A stretch of 64,000 nucleotides of DNA from contig JAWKQO010000001.1 in the NCBI GenBank assembly GCA_041390105.1, positions 1,552,001-1,616,000 on the forward strand, written 5' to 3'. This document shows, piece after piece, positions 26,901 to 34,579 of this stretch. This stretch comes from Gemmatimonadota bacterium (GTDB lineage Bacteria > Gemmatimonadota > Gemmatimonadetes > Longimicrobiales > Gaopeijiaceae). The position numbers were made by a program, and so were the translations under genes. The number at the start of each line of letters is the position of its first letter. Within the stretch, counting starts at the first letter, position 1. The notes beneath the pieces were generated by a model that ran no database searches, was not told where the DNA came from, and worked only from the letters and a program-made list of their open reading frames with translations.

Positions 26901-27054
26901 CGAAATCGGAGATCCGTCCCCCGGTGACGGATGGCCCGATCGAGCGCCAGGTCAGAGAGGAGGCCAGCTCGGCCAAGCCAGCGTCCTGCGCGAGAAGCGG
27001 CGCCGCGAAGGTCAACAAAGCCACGAGGGGGAGCAACGACAGCAGCCGCTTCAT
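23911..27054 (-). CDS. large secreted BNR/Asp-box (VPS10/sortilin-like) beta-propeller protein
   Basis: A 1047-aa protein with a signal peptide ending at LLAQ (about residue 24). About ten Asp-box motifs of the form S-x-D-x-G-x-x-W occur (for example KSVDGGRTWEH, RSEDGGDTWEK, RTLDGGDSWTQ, VSRDGGATWTD), marking two beta-propellers through about residue 720. A Gly-rich linker (GRGGGGGGGGFGGPPRGP) precedes a beta-sandwich ending (PGTYTIQLVAGGETTRVPVEV) and a helical tail. Such proteins are annotated as glycosyl hydrolase or sortilin-like, but the sialidase Arg triad is not evident, so a binding rather than catalytic function is likely. GGAGG precedes the ATG. Confidence 0.9.
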   Translation of the reverse strand: MKRLLSLLPLVALLTFAAPLLAQDAGLAELASSLTWRSIGPSVTGGRISDFAVDESNPARFFVGTASGGLWKTTSGGQRWEPVFDEQPTASIGAVSLAPSNPNLVWVGTGEPQNRQSSPYGAGVFKSVDGGRTWEHKGLTETRHVGAVVIHPTDPDIVYIAAVGHLWGPNPERGVYRSEDGGDTWEKVLYIDENTGAIDLAMDPGDPRTLFAATYQRRRTGFGFSADGDGSGIWRTLDGGDSWTQLSEGLPSGYRGRIGLDVYRRDGNRVYAIIEGKDAQARGIYRSLDRGDHWERVSGTNPRAMYFSMIRIDPNDPERVYIGGVQFGISDDGGRTFRDGDGAEGIHVDHHALWIDPANSNHLLLGNDGGVATSIDRGESWREIDNLPIGQFYEIGVSMEDPYLVCGGLQDNSSWCAHHDTGTQYGIMNGNWIDVSGGDGFYNKVDPNDPNIVYTESQGGNVSRFDRRTGESVRIRPVAHVDADDEAGQYRFNWNAPIHVSTHNSATVYIGANHLLRSRDRGMTWEEASPDLTKQIDRDTLPIMGMETTEETLSRYDGISSYGNITTIGESPLSADLLYVGTDDGNLQVSRDGGATWTDLTERVRGVPARTYVSSVAPSAAVEGRVYATFDGHRNDDLAPHVYVSEDYGQTWRSIARGLPAESVNRIREHPRTPDLLFLGNEVGLWFSVDRGAEWQRLDGNLPTVPVDDIVIHPRDNDLILGTHGRSAWILDDLGPLETLASARSRSAHLFPVRPATMVNRRGGWPFWGDEFQGENRPDGALIRYLLGQPTPSANGSSGASEEPAVELTVLDASGTAVRTLEAPGKAGLHTVLWDLRIDAPYTPEPSAGRGGGGGGGGFGGPPRGPRVLPGTYTIQLVAGGETTRVPVEVRMDPRVQIARADLEARQQVLLSLHALAKPVYEGGQRIRTLLRQVQEARDLLKGREGVPETLTTEADSLHAALERVQEDLGPVQRAAFLGGQIEAASVRPTADQLWQIDRAWSDGPEVLRRLNAIIETRMPAFNRMLNEQGIRPDPGAPVSVPRRPGG

Positions 27055-27183
27055 CGATGGAGCCTCCGGGGGATGGGAATCGGGATAGGGTACTTCGCCC
27101 TCCTGCCTTCGGAAACGCCCGTCTCCACCGACCGGGCCTCGCGCGGCCGCGAGCCACGCCATGCGCCAGCCGCACCACTGGGG

Positions 27184-27217
27184 TTGACATGCAACCTTAT
27201 GGTTGCATATTGACCCC
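27184..27217 (+). promoter_or_regulatory. promoter with palindromic operator for the ArsR/SRPBCC operon
   Basis: TTGACA (27184-27189) is a consensus -35 box; CATATT (27206-27211), 16 bases on, matches four of six -10 positions. Between and overlapping them lies a perfect inverted repeat, ATGCAACC-TTAT-GGTTGCAT (27189-27208), a placement where a bound repressor would block RNA polymerase. The expected transcription start falls at or next to the ATG at 27218 and there is no Shine-Dalgarno sequence, so the mRNA may be leaderless. Confidence 0.75.
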
Positions 27218-27535
27218 ATGAACGACGTGTTCGATGCCGTAGCGGATCCCGTGCGCCGGGGTCTCCTCCACCGCCTGCGCACCGAGGGTGCCTTGTCGGT
27301 GACGGAGTTGAGCGCCCCGCTCGCCATCAGTCGCCAGGCCACCACCAAGCATCTGGACATCCTGGTCGAGGCCGGTCTGGTGCGTAGGGAACGGCGGGGT
27401 CGGGAGCGCCTGCATCACCTGAGCGCGGAGCCGCTGGTGGATCTGGCAGCCTGGCTGGAGCCCTACCGCGCAGCCTGGGACCGCCGTCTGGAGCGGCTGG
27501 CCCACCATCTCGATGAAGGGGAGGACGAGGCATGA
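27218..27535 (+). CDS. ArsR-family winged-helix repressor
   Basis: A 105-aa regulator. FDAVADPVRRGLLHRL, GALSVTELSAPLAISRQATTKHL (helix-turn-helix, about 25-50), VEAGLVRRERRGRERLHHL (wing) are typical of the ArsR subgroup paired with SRPBCC/AHSA1 genes. There are no Cys metal ligands, so it is unlikely to be a metal sensor. It overlaps the next gene by four bases (ATGA). The palindrome in its own promoter is the probable operator. The ATG at 27218 is chosen because an upstream in-frame GTG would lie inside the promoter. Confidence 0.93.
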   Translation: MNDVFDAVADPVRRGLLHRLRTEGALSVTELSAPLAISRQATTKHLDILVEAGLVRRERRGRERLHHLSAEPLVDLAAWLEPYRAAWDRRLERLAHHLDEGEDEA

Positions 27536-27942
27536 AGTGGACGATCGAGAAGACCGTGGAGTTGAAGGCGTCTCCGGCGCGGGTATGGAAGGCCCTCTCT
27601 GACCCGGCCGAGCTGACCCGCTGGTTTCCGGACCGCGCCGAGCTGGCATTGGAGGAGGGGGCTCGCGGAACGCTCACGTGGGAGAACCATGGGACCGCCA
27701 CCATGGAGGTGCTCGAGGTCGAACCCCTGCGCCGATTCGTGTGGCGCTGGTCGGGGAACGACCAACGAAGCATCGACGAGTACTCGACGCGGGTGGAGTG
27801 GACGCTGACGGCACGCGCCGACGGAGGTACCACCCTGCACGTGCGCGAGTCCGGCTTCGACTCGGAGAAGCATTTCCAACAGAACACGGGCGGCTGGGAC
27901 GCCGAGCTGGCGGAATTGACCGAGTTGCTCGGGTCCGACTGA
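27532..27942 (+). CDS. SRPBCC/AHSA1-family ligand-binding domain protein
   Basis: A 136-aa START-like fold protein: KWTIEKTVELKASPARVWKALSD, LTRWFPDRAEL, WENHGTATMEVLEVEPLRRFVWRWSG and the final helix WDAELAELTELLG match the AHSA1 (activator of Hsp90 ATPase homologue 1-like) pattern. It probably binds a hydrophobic small molecule. The coupled ArsR gene is usual for the family and suggests a ligand-responsive module. No catalytic residue can be assigned. Confidence 0.92.
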   Translation: MKWTIEKTVELKASPARVWKALSDPAELTRWFPDRAELALEEGARGTLTWENHGTATMEVLEVEPLRRFVWRWSGNDQRSIDEYSTRVEWTLTARADGGTTLHVRESGFDSEKHFQQNTGGWDAELAELTELLGSD

Positions 27943-27983
27943 GCGCGAGAGCCGGCCGTCCGGGGACGGAGCTGGATCCGGCC

Positions 27984-28010
27984 GACCTCTGACCCGCCCA
28001 GGCAGAGGTC
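27984..28010. terminator. GC-rich hairpin after the ArsR/SRPBCC operon
   Basis: GACCTCTG (27984-27991) and CAGAGGTC (28003-28010) form a perfect 8-bp stem with an 11-base loop, 41 bases after the stop. No T-run follows, so it may be a weak or factor-dependent terminator. Confidence 0.35.
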
Positions 28011-28083
28011 GCTGGACGCTCTCGCGGGCCGGGAGCTATCCTCCTCCCTCGTTCCCACGAGTGACCCTACCGGAGGTTCAGGT

Positions 28084-28731
28084 ATGCTTCGAGTCGCGTC
28101 CGTCCTGTCCGCGCTTACCCTCCTGGCCCTGCCCCTCTCGGCGCAGAGCGCGCGCATGAACTTCTTCATCACCAGCGTGGGCTCCGGAGATGGGGCCAAC
28201 CTGGGTGGCCTGGCCGGGGCCGATCAGCATTGCCAGGACCTGGCCTACGCGGCCGGCGCCGGTGAGCTGACCTGGCACGCCTACCTCAGCGCCGTGGCCA
28301 TGAACGGGCAGGCGGCGGTCAACGCACGGGACCGCATCGGAGCCGGCCCCTTCTACAACTACGGTGGCGTGATGGTCGCAGCCGACGTGGCGCAACTCCA
28401 CAGTGATGACAACAACCTCACGAAGGAGACACAGCTCACCGAGAAGGGCAGCGTCGTCAACGGGCGCGGTGACACGCCCAACATGCACGACATCCTTACC
28501 GGGTCGGGCCTGGACGGCCGGGTCGTGGTCGGCGCCGAGGGGGACACCACCTGTCGGAACTGGACCAGCAATGCCGAGGACGGCAGCGCCATGCTGGGGC
28601 ATCACGACCGACAGGGCGGCGGCGCCAATCCCACCTCCTGGAACTCCGCGCATGCGTCGCGAGGCTGCTCGCAGGCCAATCTGCAGGCCACGGGCGGCAA
28701 CGGATTCTTCTACTGCTTCGGGCTGTCCTGA
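28084..28731 (+). CDS. secreted protein with lectin-like (DUF1554/endostatin-like) fold
   Basis: A 215-aa protein with a signal peptide cleaved near LPLSA (about residue 20). NFFITSVGSGDGANLGGLAGADQHCQDLA (residues 25-53) is the recurring opening of this secreted family, and ATGGNGFFYCFGLS closes the domain; the Cys near residues 50, 156, 197 and 212 could form disulfides. Trp residues and an Asn/Gly-rich core suit a C-type-lectin-like fold. It stands alone with a GGAGG ribosome binding site before the ATG. Function unknown; ligand binding at the cell surface is a guess. Confidence 0.75.
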   Translation: MLRVASVLSALTLLALPLSAQSARMNFFITSVGSGDGANLGGLAGADQHCQDLAYAAGAGELTWHAYLSAVAMNGQAAVNARDRIGAGPFYNYGGVMVAADVAQLHSDDNNLTKETQLTEKGSVVNGRGDTPNMHDILTGSGLDGRVVVGAEGDTTCRNWTSNAEDGSAMLGHHDRQGGGANPTSWNSAHASRGCSQANLQATGGNGFFYCFGLS

Positions 28732-28890
28732 GCGAAAGGCAGGTCGGGGTCCGGTCGTCCCGAGACGGGTTCGGCCGGCAGGTGCTCCGGTGGAGGCGTT
28801 CGTGCACCATAGAGCGAGTACGTAGACGTCCCATCCGGGCACTCTGAACCGTTCCACGGAAGGGCAGCGCTTCAACGCGAGGAGGCAGGG

Positions 28891-29376
28891 GTGGCGCGAA
28901 CCAGCGCCCGGGGACGGTGGGCCTGGACCGTGGGGTCCGCAGCGGTTCTGGCGGCCGCGGGGTGTACGGGGCTGGGCCCCGACGACGCCGTATTCCAGGC
29001 GCGAGCGCGCACGTTGCCCAGCGTGGAAGGCACCCTGCTCGAGACCACGCTGGAGATTCACAACGCCAGCAACCAAACGCGGACTTGGGTCTACGGCGGC
29101 TGCTGGAGCGGAAGCGGCGTCCGGATCTATCGCCTTGGGTCATCGACTGCGGCTTCCTGGGACAGCGCCCCGCCCCCGGCGGCTGCGTGCGCCGCCGTAC
29201 GGATCGAACTGCGACTTGCGCCAGGGCAGCGTCAAACCCTCGTGCGCCAGGACCGGGTCGAGGAGATTCTCGGCGACTCGCTGCCCCCGGGGCGGTACCG
29301 GATCACGGTACGGCCGTCGTTCCAGGGCGTGGCTCTCCCGGAGCTCGACGTGGGCCAGCACGATTTGACCTTCTAG
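28891..29376 (+). CDS. putative lipoprotein with BsuPI-like beta-sandwich domain
   Basis: A GTG-started 161-aa protein with GGAGG eight bases upstream. The N-terminus has a lipobox, VLAAAGC (Cys near residue 25), so it is probably lipid-anchored. The rest is all beta: TLLETTLEIHNASNQTRTWVYGGCW, RIELRLAPGQRQTLVRQDRV and LPPGRYRITVRPSF match the intracellular proteinase inhibitor BsuPI-type fold, here extracytoplasmic. A disulfide between the two internal Cys is possible. No neighbour explains its role. Confidence 0.7.
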   Translation: MARTSARGRWAWTVGSAAVLAAAGCTGLGPDDAVFQARARTLPSVEGTLLETTLEIHNASNQTRTWVYGGCWSGSGVRIYRLGSSTAASWDSAPPPAAACAAVRIELRLAPGQRQTLVRQDRVEEILGDSLPPGRYRITVRPSFQGVALPELDVGQHDLTF

Positions 29377-29440
29377 GCGACTCCGGGTCCCGGACCCAAC
29401 CTCCGAGGACCCCCTTCTATCCCAGGAGTACTAACGAGAA

Positions 29441-29473
29441 CCGCCTCCGGCCCCGCACAGGGACCGGAGGCGG
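29441..29473. terminator. probable bidirectional terminator hairpin
   Basis: CCGCCTCCGG (29441-29450) and CCGGAGGCGG (29464-29473) form a perfect 10-bp GC stem with a 13-base loop, between the lipoprotein gene and the opposing quinoprotein gene. There is no T-run. A second small hairpin, GGGTC-CCG-GACCC, precedes it at 29385-29397. Confidence 0.55.
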
Positions 29474-29514
29474 CGACAGGTGAGGGGTCACCCACCCGCC
29501 GGGGGGGTCTCCAG

Positions 29515-31494
29515 TCAGTCGGGCAAACGCAACGCCACCAGGGAGCCGGGCAGCTCTCGCCCGGCGCCGACGGCCGCCACGATGTACTGCTTGCCCTCGT
29601 GCATGTACGACATCGGCGCCGTCAGCGTAGGCGCAGGCAGATCGATCACCGCCAGCTCCTTGCCGGTGCGCTTGTCCACCGCATGCAGCCGGGGTTCGCC
29701 GCCGCGGCCCTCCCCGTAGATCAGGAGGGTCCTGGTGGCGATGGCGGTCGCGTGGGTGGGCTGACCGGTGTTGCCGACATCGACACCCCGCAGAGCCGGG
29801 TGGTTCTTGATGTTGTCCGGCGTATCCCCGTTCGGGATCCACCAGAGGATCTCGCCGGTGTTCATGTCGATCGCGGTGATCCGGCCGTAGGGCGGCTTGT
29901 AGATGGGAAGGCCTTGAACGCGGGGGCTTCCGCCCGGCCCCACGCTCACCCACTCCACGTTGGACTTCGGATCCACGCTGGTGCCAGGGACCAGCCGGGG
30001 CCCGCTGCAGGCCTTGGTGGAGGCCGTGTAGAGGATACCGGACTCCGGGTCCACCACCGTGCCTCCCGGAATGTTGGTGCCGCCGTTGGCACCGGGGCAG
30101 TGCAGTGATGCCTCCAGCTCAGGCGTCTGCACGGCCGGTGGGTTGAAGAGCGGACCCATCCGGAACTTCTTCATGATCTCCTTCGCCTCGGCCCGCAGCT
30201 CCGGCGTGAAGTCGATGAGGTCGTCCTCGCTGATGCCCTGCATCTCGTAGGCGGCGGGCCGCGTCACGAACGGCTGCGTCCGTGCCGTGTGCTCCCCGGG
30301 CACGTCGGACTGAGGCACCGGGCGCTCCTCGATGGGCCAGATGGGCTCACCGGTCTCGCGGTTGAACGCGTAGGCCCAGCTCTGCTTGGTGGTCTGGACC
30401 AACGCCTTGATGGGTCGCCCGTCCACGGTGATGTCCATCAGGCTCGGCGCCACCGGAATGTCGTAGTTCCAGATGTCGTGATGCACGAGCTGCTGGTGCC
30501 ACCGCCGCGCACCCGTGCGCACGTCCAACGCCAGGATCGTCGTCGAGAACAGGTTGTCGCCGGGATGGAAGCCACCGAAGTAGTCGATCGTGGGTGGATC
30601 CATCACCACGTAGACCAGACCCAGCTCGGCATCGGCCGACATCGGAGCCCAGGCGGACACGTTGCCCGTCCACTTCCAGGCGTCGTTCTCCCAGGTGTCG
30701 TGGCCGAACTCGCCTTCCTGGGGAATCACGTTGAAACGCCACAGGAAACGTCCCGTGCGCGTGTCGTACGCCAGGATGTTCCCCGGGACGTTCTCCTTCA
30801 TGGTCTCGTAGTAGCCCTGCTCGTGGGAATTCCCCACCACGATCACCCCGTTGACGATCATCGGGGGGGACGAGTTGGTGATGTATCCCACCTCCGGCGG
30901 TAGGCCGAGGTTGCGATCGTGCTCCCAGGGGCCCAGGTCGTCCAGGAGATCGATCACCCCGTGCTGACCGAAGCTCTCGATCGGCCTACCGGTCTCCGCG
31001 TCCAGGGCCGTGAGGAAGAAGGCGGGTGAGACCACGTAGACACGACCGCGCCCGTCGACCACATCGTAGGCCACGCCCTTCCCGTAGTCCTTGCGCATGG
31101 AGTCTTCCCAGCGCTTGGTGGGCGGCTCGCGGTACGTCCAGAGCGTCTCCCCGGTCCTGGGGTCGATGGCCACCACGGTACGGCGGTCCCCGGCCACGCT
31201 GAAGAGCTTGCCCTCGGCGTAGACGGGCGTGGCCCGCAGGAGCGGATCCGGCTCCGTGCCGAAGTTGTCCCCGCGCCAGATCCAGGCCACTTCGAGATCG
31301 CCGAAGTTCTGCGCGTTGATCTGGTCGAGCGGCGTGTAGCGGGTGCTGTATTGATCCCCGCCCCAGAAGTGCCACTCCCCGGGGGGTGTTCCGCGGACCG
31401 CCTGTTGAGCCACCGCCGGAGTTGCCGCTCCGGCCAGCGCGGCGACGGTCAGCGCCAAGGTCCCGAGGGATGGAGCGAGCGTCTGGCCTCTCAT
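29515..31494 (-). CDS. secreted PQQ-dependent (quinoprotein) dehydrogenase
   Basis: A 659-aa protein with a signal peptide ending near TPAVAQ (about residue 29). It begins WHFWGGDQYSTRYTPLDQIN and has beta-propeller blades typical of PQQ enzymes: AIDPRTGETLWTY, AYDTRTGRFLWRF, AIDMNTGEILWW; QLVHHDIWNYDIPVAP is the signature shared with PQQ glucose and related dehydrogenases. There is no CxxCH, so no fused cytochrome c, and no N-terminal membrane bundle as in membrane glucose dehydrogenase. It oxidises an alcohol or sugar in the periplasm; substrate unknown. No pqq biosynthesis genes are in the window. It follows an NHL-protein gene by 88 bases. Confidence 0.9.
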   Translation of the reverse strand: MRGQTLAPSLGTLALTVAALAGAATPAVAQQAVRGTPPGEWHFWGGDQYSTRYTPLDQINAQNFGDLEVAWIWRGDNFGTEPDPLLRATPVYAEGKLFSVAGDRRTVVAIDPRTGETLWTYREPPTKRWEDSMRKDYGKGVAYDVVDGRGRVYVVSPAFFLTALDAETGRPIESFGQHGVIDLLDDLGPWEHDRNLGLPPEVGYITNSSPPMIVNGVIVVGNSHEQGYYETMKENVPGNILAYDTRTGRFLWRFNVIPQEGEFGHDTWENDAWKWTGNVSAWAPMSADAELGLVYVVMDPPTIDYFGGFHPGDNLFSTTILALDVRTGARRWHQQLVHHDIWNYDIPVAPSLMDITVDGRPIKALVQTTKQSWAYAFNRETGEPIWPIEERPVPQSDVPGEHTARTQPFVTRPAAYEMQGISEDDLIDFTPELRAEAKEIMKKFRMGPLFNPPAVQTPELEASLHCPGANGGTNIPGGTVVDPESGILYTASTKACSGPRLVPGTSVDPKSNVEWVSVGPGGSPRVQGLPIYKPPYGRITAIDMNTGEILWWIPNGDTPDNIKNHPALRGVDVGNTGQPTHATAIATRTLLIYGEGRGGEPRLHAVDKRTGKELAVIDLPAPTLTAPMSYMHEGKQYIVAAVGAGRELPGSLVALRLPD

Positions 31495-31582
31495 GACTTT
31501 CCCTGCCTTGTTCGGAGTTCGGCTCTACAATCCGCGTTGCCCGCCCGCCAGGCAAGCTGGCCCTTGGCCCCGCCCGGGGATC

Positions 31583-32608
31583 CTAGCGGATCGTGTACTT
31601 CCGCATCTGTGTGGGCCCCACCTCCGCACCGTAGAGGTTGCCCATGGCGTCGACCGCGATGCCCTCCGCTCCACTGGTGCCCGAGTTGTCCTGATCGGGT
31701 TCCGGATCGGGAATGAAGCTCTCCACCCAACCGGTCCTTGCGCTCCCGATGTAGATGCCACGGAGCCAACCCGGATTGCGGCCCTTGTTCGACTCGGAGT
31801 CCGTGGCGTAGAGGCGGTCGTTCGCGTCGATCCACAGTCCGGACGGGCGTCCGAACTGCGTCCAGGTGGCGAGGTGGGTGCCCTGCTGGTCGAAGATCTG
31901 GATGCGCGAGTTTCCGCGGTCGCCCACGAAAAGCCGCCCCTGCGAGTCCATGGCCAGGGCGTGCGGATCGCGAAATTCGCCATCCTCCTTCCCGGTGGCG
32001 CCCCACTCCAGCAGGTAGTTGCCCTGCGCATCGAACTTGACGATGCGGTTGTTGCCCCCAGCGTCATGTCCGTCTGCCACGAAGATGCTGCCGTCCGGCG
32101 CCACCAACACGTCCGACGGCTTCGCGAAGGTATCCCTCCCCGCCCCGGAGACGCCCTTCTTGCCGAGGACCATCAGGACCTCGCCCTGCGGGCTGAACTT
32201 GTAGACCACGTGACCCCAGCCCGCGGGCTGCTGCCCGAACCCCAGGGCGTCCGCCACCCACACGTTGCCGTCCCGATCCACGTGCATGCCGTGGGGCCAG
32301 GCGATCAGCCCGGCGCCGAAGCTGCGTACAAGGGTCCCATCGAGATCGAACAGCAGCACGGGATCGGCATCGCTGCCGATGCAGGTGTTGGCGCCACAGC
32401 GCTCGGCCACCCACATCTGCCGCCCATCCGGCGTCGCATATACGGCGCTCACCGCCCCCCACGTGCGCCCGGCCGGCAGCGTGCCCCAGCTGTCCTGGGC
32501 CGCGTACGGATTGGAGTGCTGCGCGGCTGCCGGACCGGCGAGCGCGCCCAGAACCAGCGCTGCGGACACAGCGGTCCAGGTGGTGCGGCGTGGGCGGCAG
32601 TCGGGCAT
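31583..32608 (-). CDS. secreted NHL-repeat beta-propeller protein
   Basis: A 341-aa protein starting at the ATG at 32606-32608, with GAGGAG upstream and a signal peptide ending at GPAAAQ (about residue 30). Six NHL-like repeats are seen: WPHGMHVDRDGNVWVADA, KPSDVLVAPDGSIFVADGHD, DPHALAMDSQGRLFVGDRGN, RPSGLWIDANDRLYATDSES, GAEGIAVDAMGNLYGAEVG. One Cys pair near residue 78 (AERCGANTC). Members resemble peptidyl-alpha-hydroxyglycine lyase-like proteins but no catalytic site can be assigned. It sits between a HupE-like gene and the quinoprotein gene on the same strand. Confidence 0.88.
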   Translation of the reverse strand: MPDCRPRRTTWTAVSAALVLGALAGPAAAQHSNPYAAQDSWGTLPAGRTWGAVSAVYATPDGRQMWVAERCGANTCIGSDADPVLLFDLDGTLVRSFGAGLIAWPHGMHVDRDGNVWVADALGFGQQPAGWGHVVYKFSPQGEVLMVLGKKGVSGAGRDTFAKPSDVLVAPDGSIFVADGHDAGGNNRIVKFDAQGNYLLEWGATGKEDGEFRDPHALAMDSQGRLFVGDRGNSRIQIFDQQGTHLATWTQFGRPSGLWIDANDRLYATDSESNKGRNPGWLRGIYIGSARTGWVESFIPDPEPDQDNSGTSGAEGIAVDAMGNLYGAEVGPTQMRKYTIR

Positions 32609-32728
32609 GGCGGATCTCCTCGCAAGAGAACTCGTGGTCGGCGGCTGGCAATGTACACGCTCGGGGCCATGGGGCACGGGCCCACGGGCTTCCCGGGGCA
32701 GCAGCAACACGGCTCCCGAGGTCTTCGG

Positions 32729-34087
32729 CTAGCCGAGCGCCGGTGTGGAGCCCGCCGGACGGCGGCGGTCCCAGCGCACGTAGATCCCCTTCAGGAGCCA
32801 GGCGGTGCCCGCCACCACGGCCGCCAACCCGCCCCAGCGCACCATCTCCATCCCAAATGCGGCATTCAGCGTCGGCGCCCGGAAGGGGATCTGCCGCAAC
32901 ACGCCGAGGCGGTCGCTCATCCAGTGCCATCCGGTGTGAGCGATCAGTGCCGACACCAGGACCACCCCCATCCGTTCCGAGACCACCCGCCGGAACAGCC
33001 AGCTCAGCAGCGGGACCGTGAGCACCAACACGAACAGCTGGCCGATCTCCACCCCGATGTTGAACGAGAGGAGCGACGTGAGGAGGTGACCCCCCGCGAA
33101 CTGCAGCGTATCGCTCAACACGAACGAGAAGCCGAATCCGTGGACGAGGCCGAACGCGAACGCCATCCACCAGCGCCGTTCCAGGCGCGCGCCCACGATG
33201 TTCTCGAACGCCATGTATACGATGGAAACCGCGATCAGCATCTCGATCAGCGGCGGGAACCAGGCCAGGTCTCCCGCGAGGCCCAGCGCCGCAGCGAACA
33301 GCGTGATCGAGTGCGCCACCGTGAAGGCGGTGACGACGGGGATCAGCGCCCGGACACGCCGCACGGGCACCACCAGGCAGAGCAGGAAGAGCAGGTGGTC
33401 GACCCCGTCCAGAATGTGTTCGAACCCCAGCACGACGAAGCGCCAGGCGGCGTGGTACCACCGCGGATCGAGGCGGACCCGCCCCGGATCCCCCACGAAC
33501 TCGAACGCGCGCTCGGGGCCGCCGGCCTGCGCGAAGCGTAGGACCGTCACGGTGCGGAGCCCCAGATGGGCGAGCCTCGAATCGAGCGCGAACTCGGCGG
33601 AATCCGATGTAATGGGAAGCTCGAGCCACACATCGAGCACGGCCTGCTGCCAGGGAAGCTGGGTGCCGGGCGGCAGGGGGCCGGCCTCCATGTGCGCCAT
33701 CGCAGCGTCGAAGTCCGCGAAGCTGGGATCGCTGGGCAGTGAGGCACGGACGGACTCCACCTGCGCCGCCGGCAACGGCCGGCCGTCTTCGTAGAAGTGC
33801 AGGTAGTCACGCACCCAGAGCGCGGCCGCGTCCTGGAGGGCTGGCCCCGCCTTCAGCAGATCGAGGTATCCAGGTCCCCACACCGGGAAGACGATGTCGC
33901 GCATCGCCTCCAGGGGCGCCCGCACCAGCACGCGCAGCTGCTGCCCCTCGGCACGGACGAACACGCGCACCAGGACGTCGCTCGGGATCTCGTGGGCCGC
34001 CGGCCGCCCCGGAAGGAGCAACAGCAGAAGCGCGGCCAGGGCCGGCCCACGCCAGCGGCGCAGTCGGGACCTGGCTCGGGTTGGCAT
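32729..34087 (-). CDS. HupE/UreJ_2-family membrane protein with extracytoplasmic N-terminal domain
   Basis: About 452 aa from the ATG at 34087, where a signal peptide (RRWRGPALAALLLLLLPGRPAAH) starts well; other in-frame starts lie up to 34177 and none has a good ribosome binding site. Residues 30-215 form a beta-rich extracytoplasmic domain. The C-terminal half has about seven helices with EHILDGVDHLLFLLCLV and VTAFTVAHSITLF, the HupE/UreJ_2 signature, and FGLVHGFGFSFVL. Relatives are predicted nickel/cobalt permeases, but this long type is uncharacterised. It is divergent from the RiPP-like locus and heads a run with the NHL and quinoprotein genes. Confidence 0.85.
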   Translation of the reverse strand: MPTRARSRLRRWRGPALAALLLLLLPGRPAAHEIPSDVLVRVFVRAEGQQLRVLVRAPLEAMRDIVFPVWGPGYLDLLKAGPALQDAAALWVRDYLHFYEDGRPLPAAQVESVRASLPSDPSFADFDAAMAHMEAGPLPPGTQLPWQQAVLDVWLELPITSDSAEFALDSRLAHLGLRTVTVLRFAQAGGPERAFEFVGDPGRVRLDPRWYHAAWRFVVLGFEHILDGVDHLLFLLCLVVPVRRVRALIPVVTAFTVAHSITLFAAALGLAGDLAWFPPLIEMLIAVSIVYMAFENIVGARLERRWWMAFAFGLVHGFGFSFVLSDTLQFAGGHLLTSLLSFNIGVEIGQLFVLVLTVPLLSWLFRRVVSERMGVVLVSALIAHTGWHWMSDRLGVLRQIPFRAPTLNAAFGMEMVRWGGLAAVVAGTAWLLKGIYVRWDRRRPAGSTPALG

Positions 34088-34216
34088 CCCCCTCATGCAC
34101 GGCAACATGGGCTGGCGGGCGAGCCCGAGTCCAGTTGTCGCGAGAAACGTCGCCATTGGGGACAGAGGCGGCCCCACGCCGCTGCCACGACCACCTCCCC
34201 CCTCCCGAGGTGACCC

Positions 34217-34579
34217 ATGAGTATTGGATCCCCCTCTCGTGATCTCATCCCATCCACCCGCACCCAGCGCGCGCTCGAGGAGGCTCGGCGGGACGCCGGA
34301 GCGCTCGGCCCGCAGGGCCTTGAAACGCCGCAGGTAGAGGCGCTCCAGGCCGCGACCTGCTCCGGGAAGCGCTACGTCGTGGTCGACCCCGACGCCCCCA
34401 ATGCGCCGACCTGTTCAGGAAAGCGTTACATCGTGGTGGACCCCGACGCACCGGATGCACCGGTCTGCAAGCCTCGCCGCTACATCGAGGTTCCCGACCC
34501 GGAGACACAGGGCCTCAAGGAGTCGGTGCCTGCATGGGCACGACAGTTGGGCGAGTCCCTGGCTGGACGGATGGAATAG
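34217..34579 (+). CDS. putative RiPP precursor peptide with three Cys/Arg-Tyr repeats
   Basis: A 120-aa peptide with GAGGTGA seven bases before the ATG. Residues 1-46 look like a leader (charged helix TQRALEEARRDAG). Residues 47-64 and 65-82 are near-identical 18-mers, TCSGKRY(V/I)VVDPDAP(N/D)AP; 83-96 is a divergent third, VCKPRRYIEVPDPE. The only Cys (48, 66, 84) are spaced exactly 18 residues apart, each with an Arg-Tyr pair 4-5 residues on. A follower segment (97-120) ends the peptide. Its stop TAG shares a base with the GTG of a radical SAM/SPASM gene. No signal peptide or double-Gly site is obvious. I infer a multi-core substrate of that enzyme; the modification is unknown. Confidence 0.8.
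   Translation: MSIGSPSRDLIPSTRTQRALEEARRDAGALGPQGLETPQVEALQAATCSGKRYVVVDPDAPNAPTCSGKRYIVVDPDAPDAPVCKPRRYIEVPDPETQGLKESVPAWARQLGESLAGRME
34355..34504 (+). repeat. 54-base tandem repeat inside the precursor gene (two full units, one partial)
   Basis: Units at 34355-34408 and 34409-34462 encode nearly the same 18 residues; 34463-34504 is a partial, divergent third. The two full units differ by about eight synonymous changes but only two conservative amino-acid changes (Val/Ile and Asn/Asp). That pattern suggests an old duplication held by selection on the peptide. Confidence 0.9.

Noticed and set aside
23911..27054. BNR protein as an active sialidase
   Set aside because: Asp-boxes are many, but I could not identify the sialidase Arg triad or the FRIP motif.
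29515..31494. Quinoprotein as a cytochrome-c-fused alcohol dehydrogenase
   Set aside because: No CxxCH heme motif is present anywhere in the protein.
34355..34504. Tandem repeats as a CRISPR-like or neutral minisatellite array
   Set aside because: The units are contiguous with no spacers, stay in frame and are conserved mainly at the protein level.
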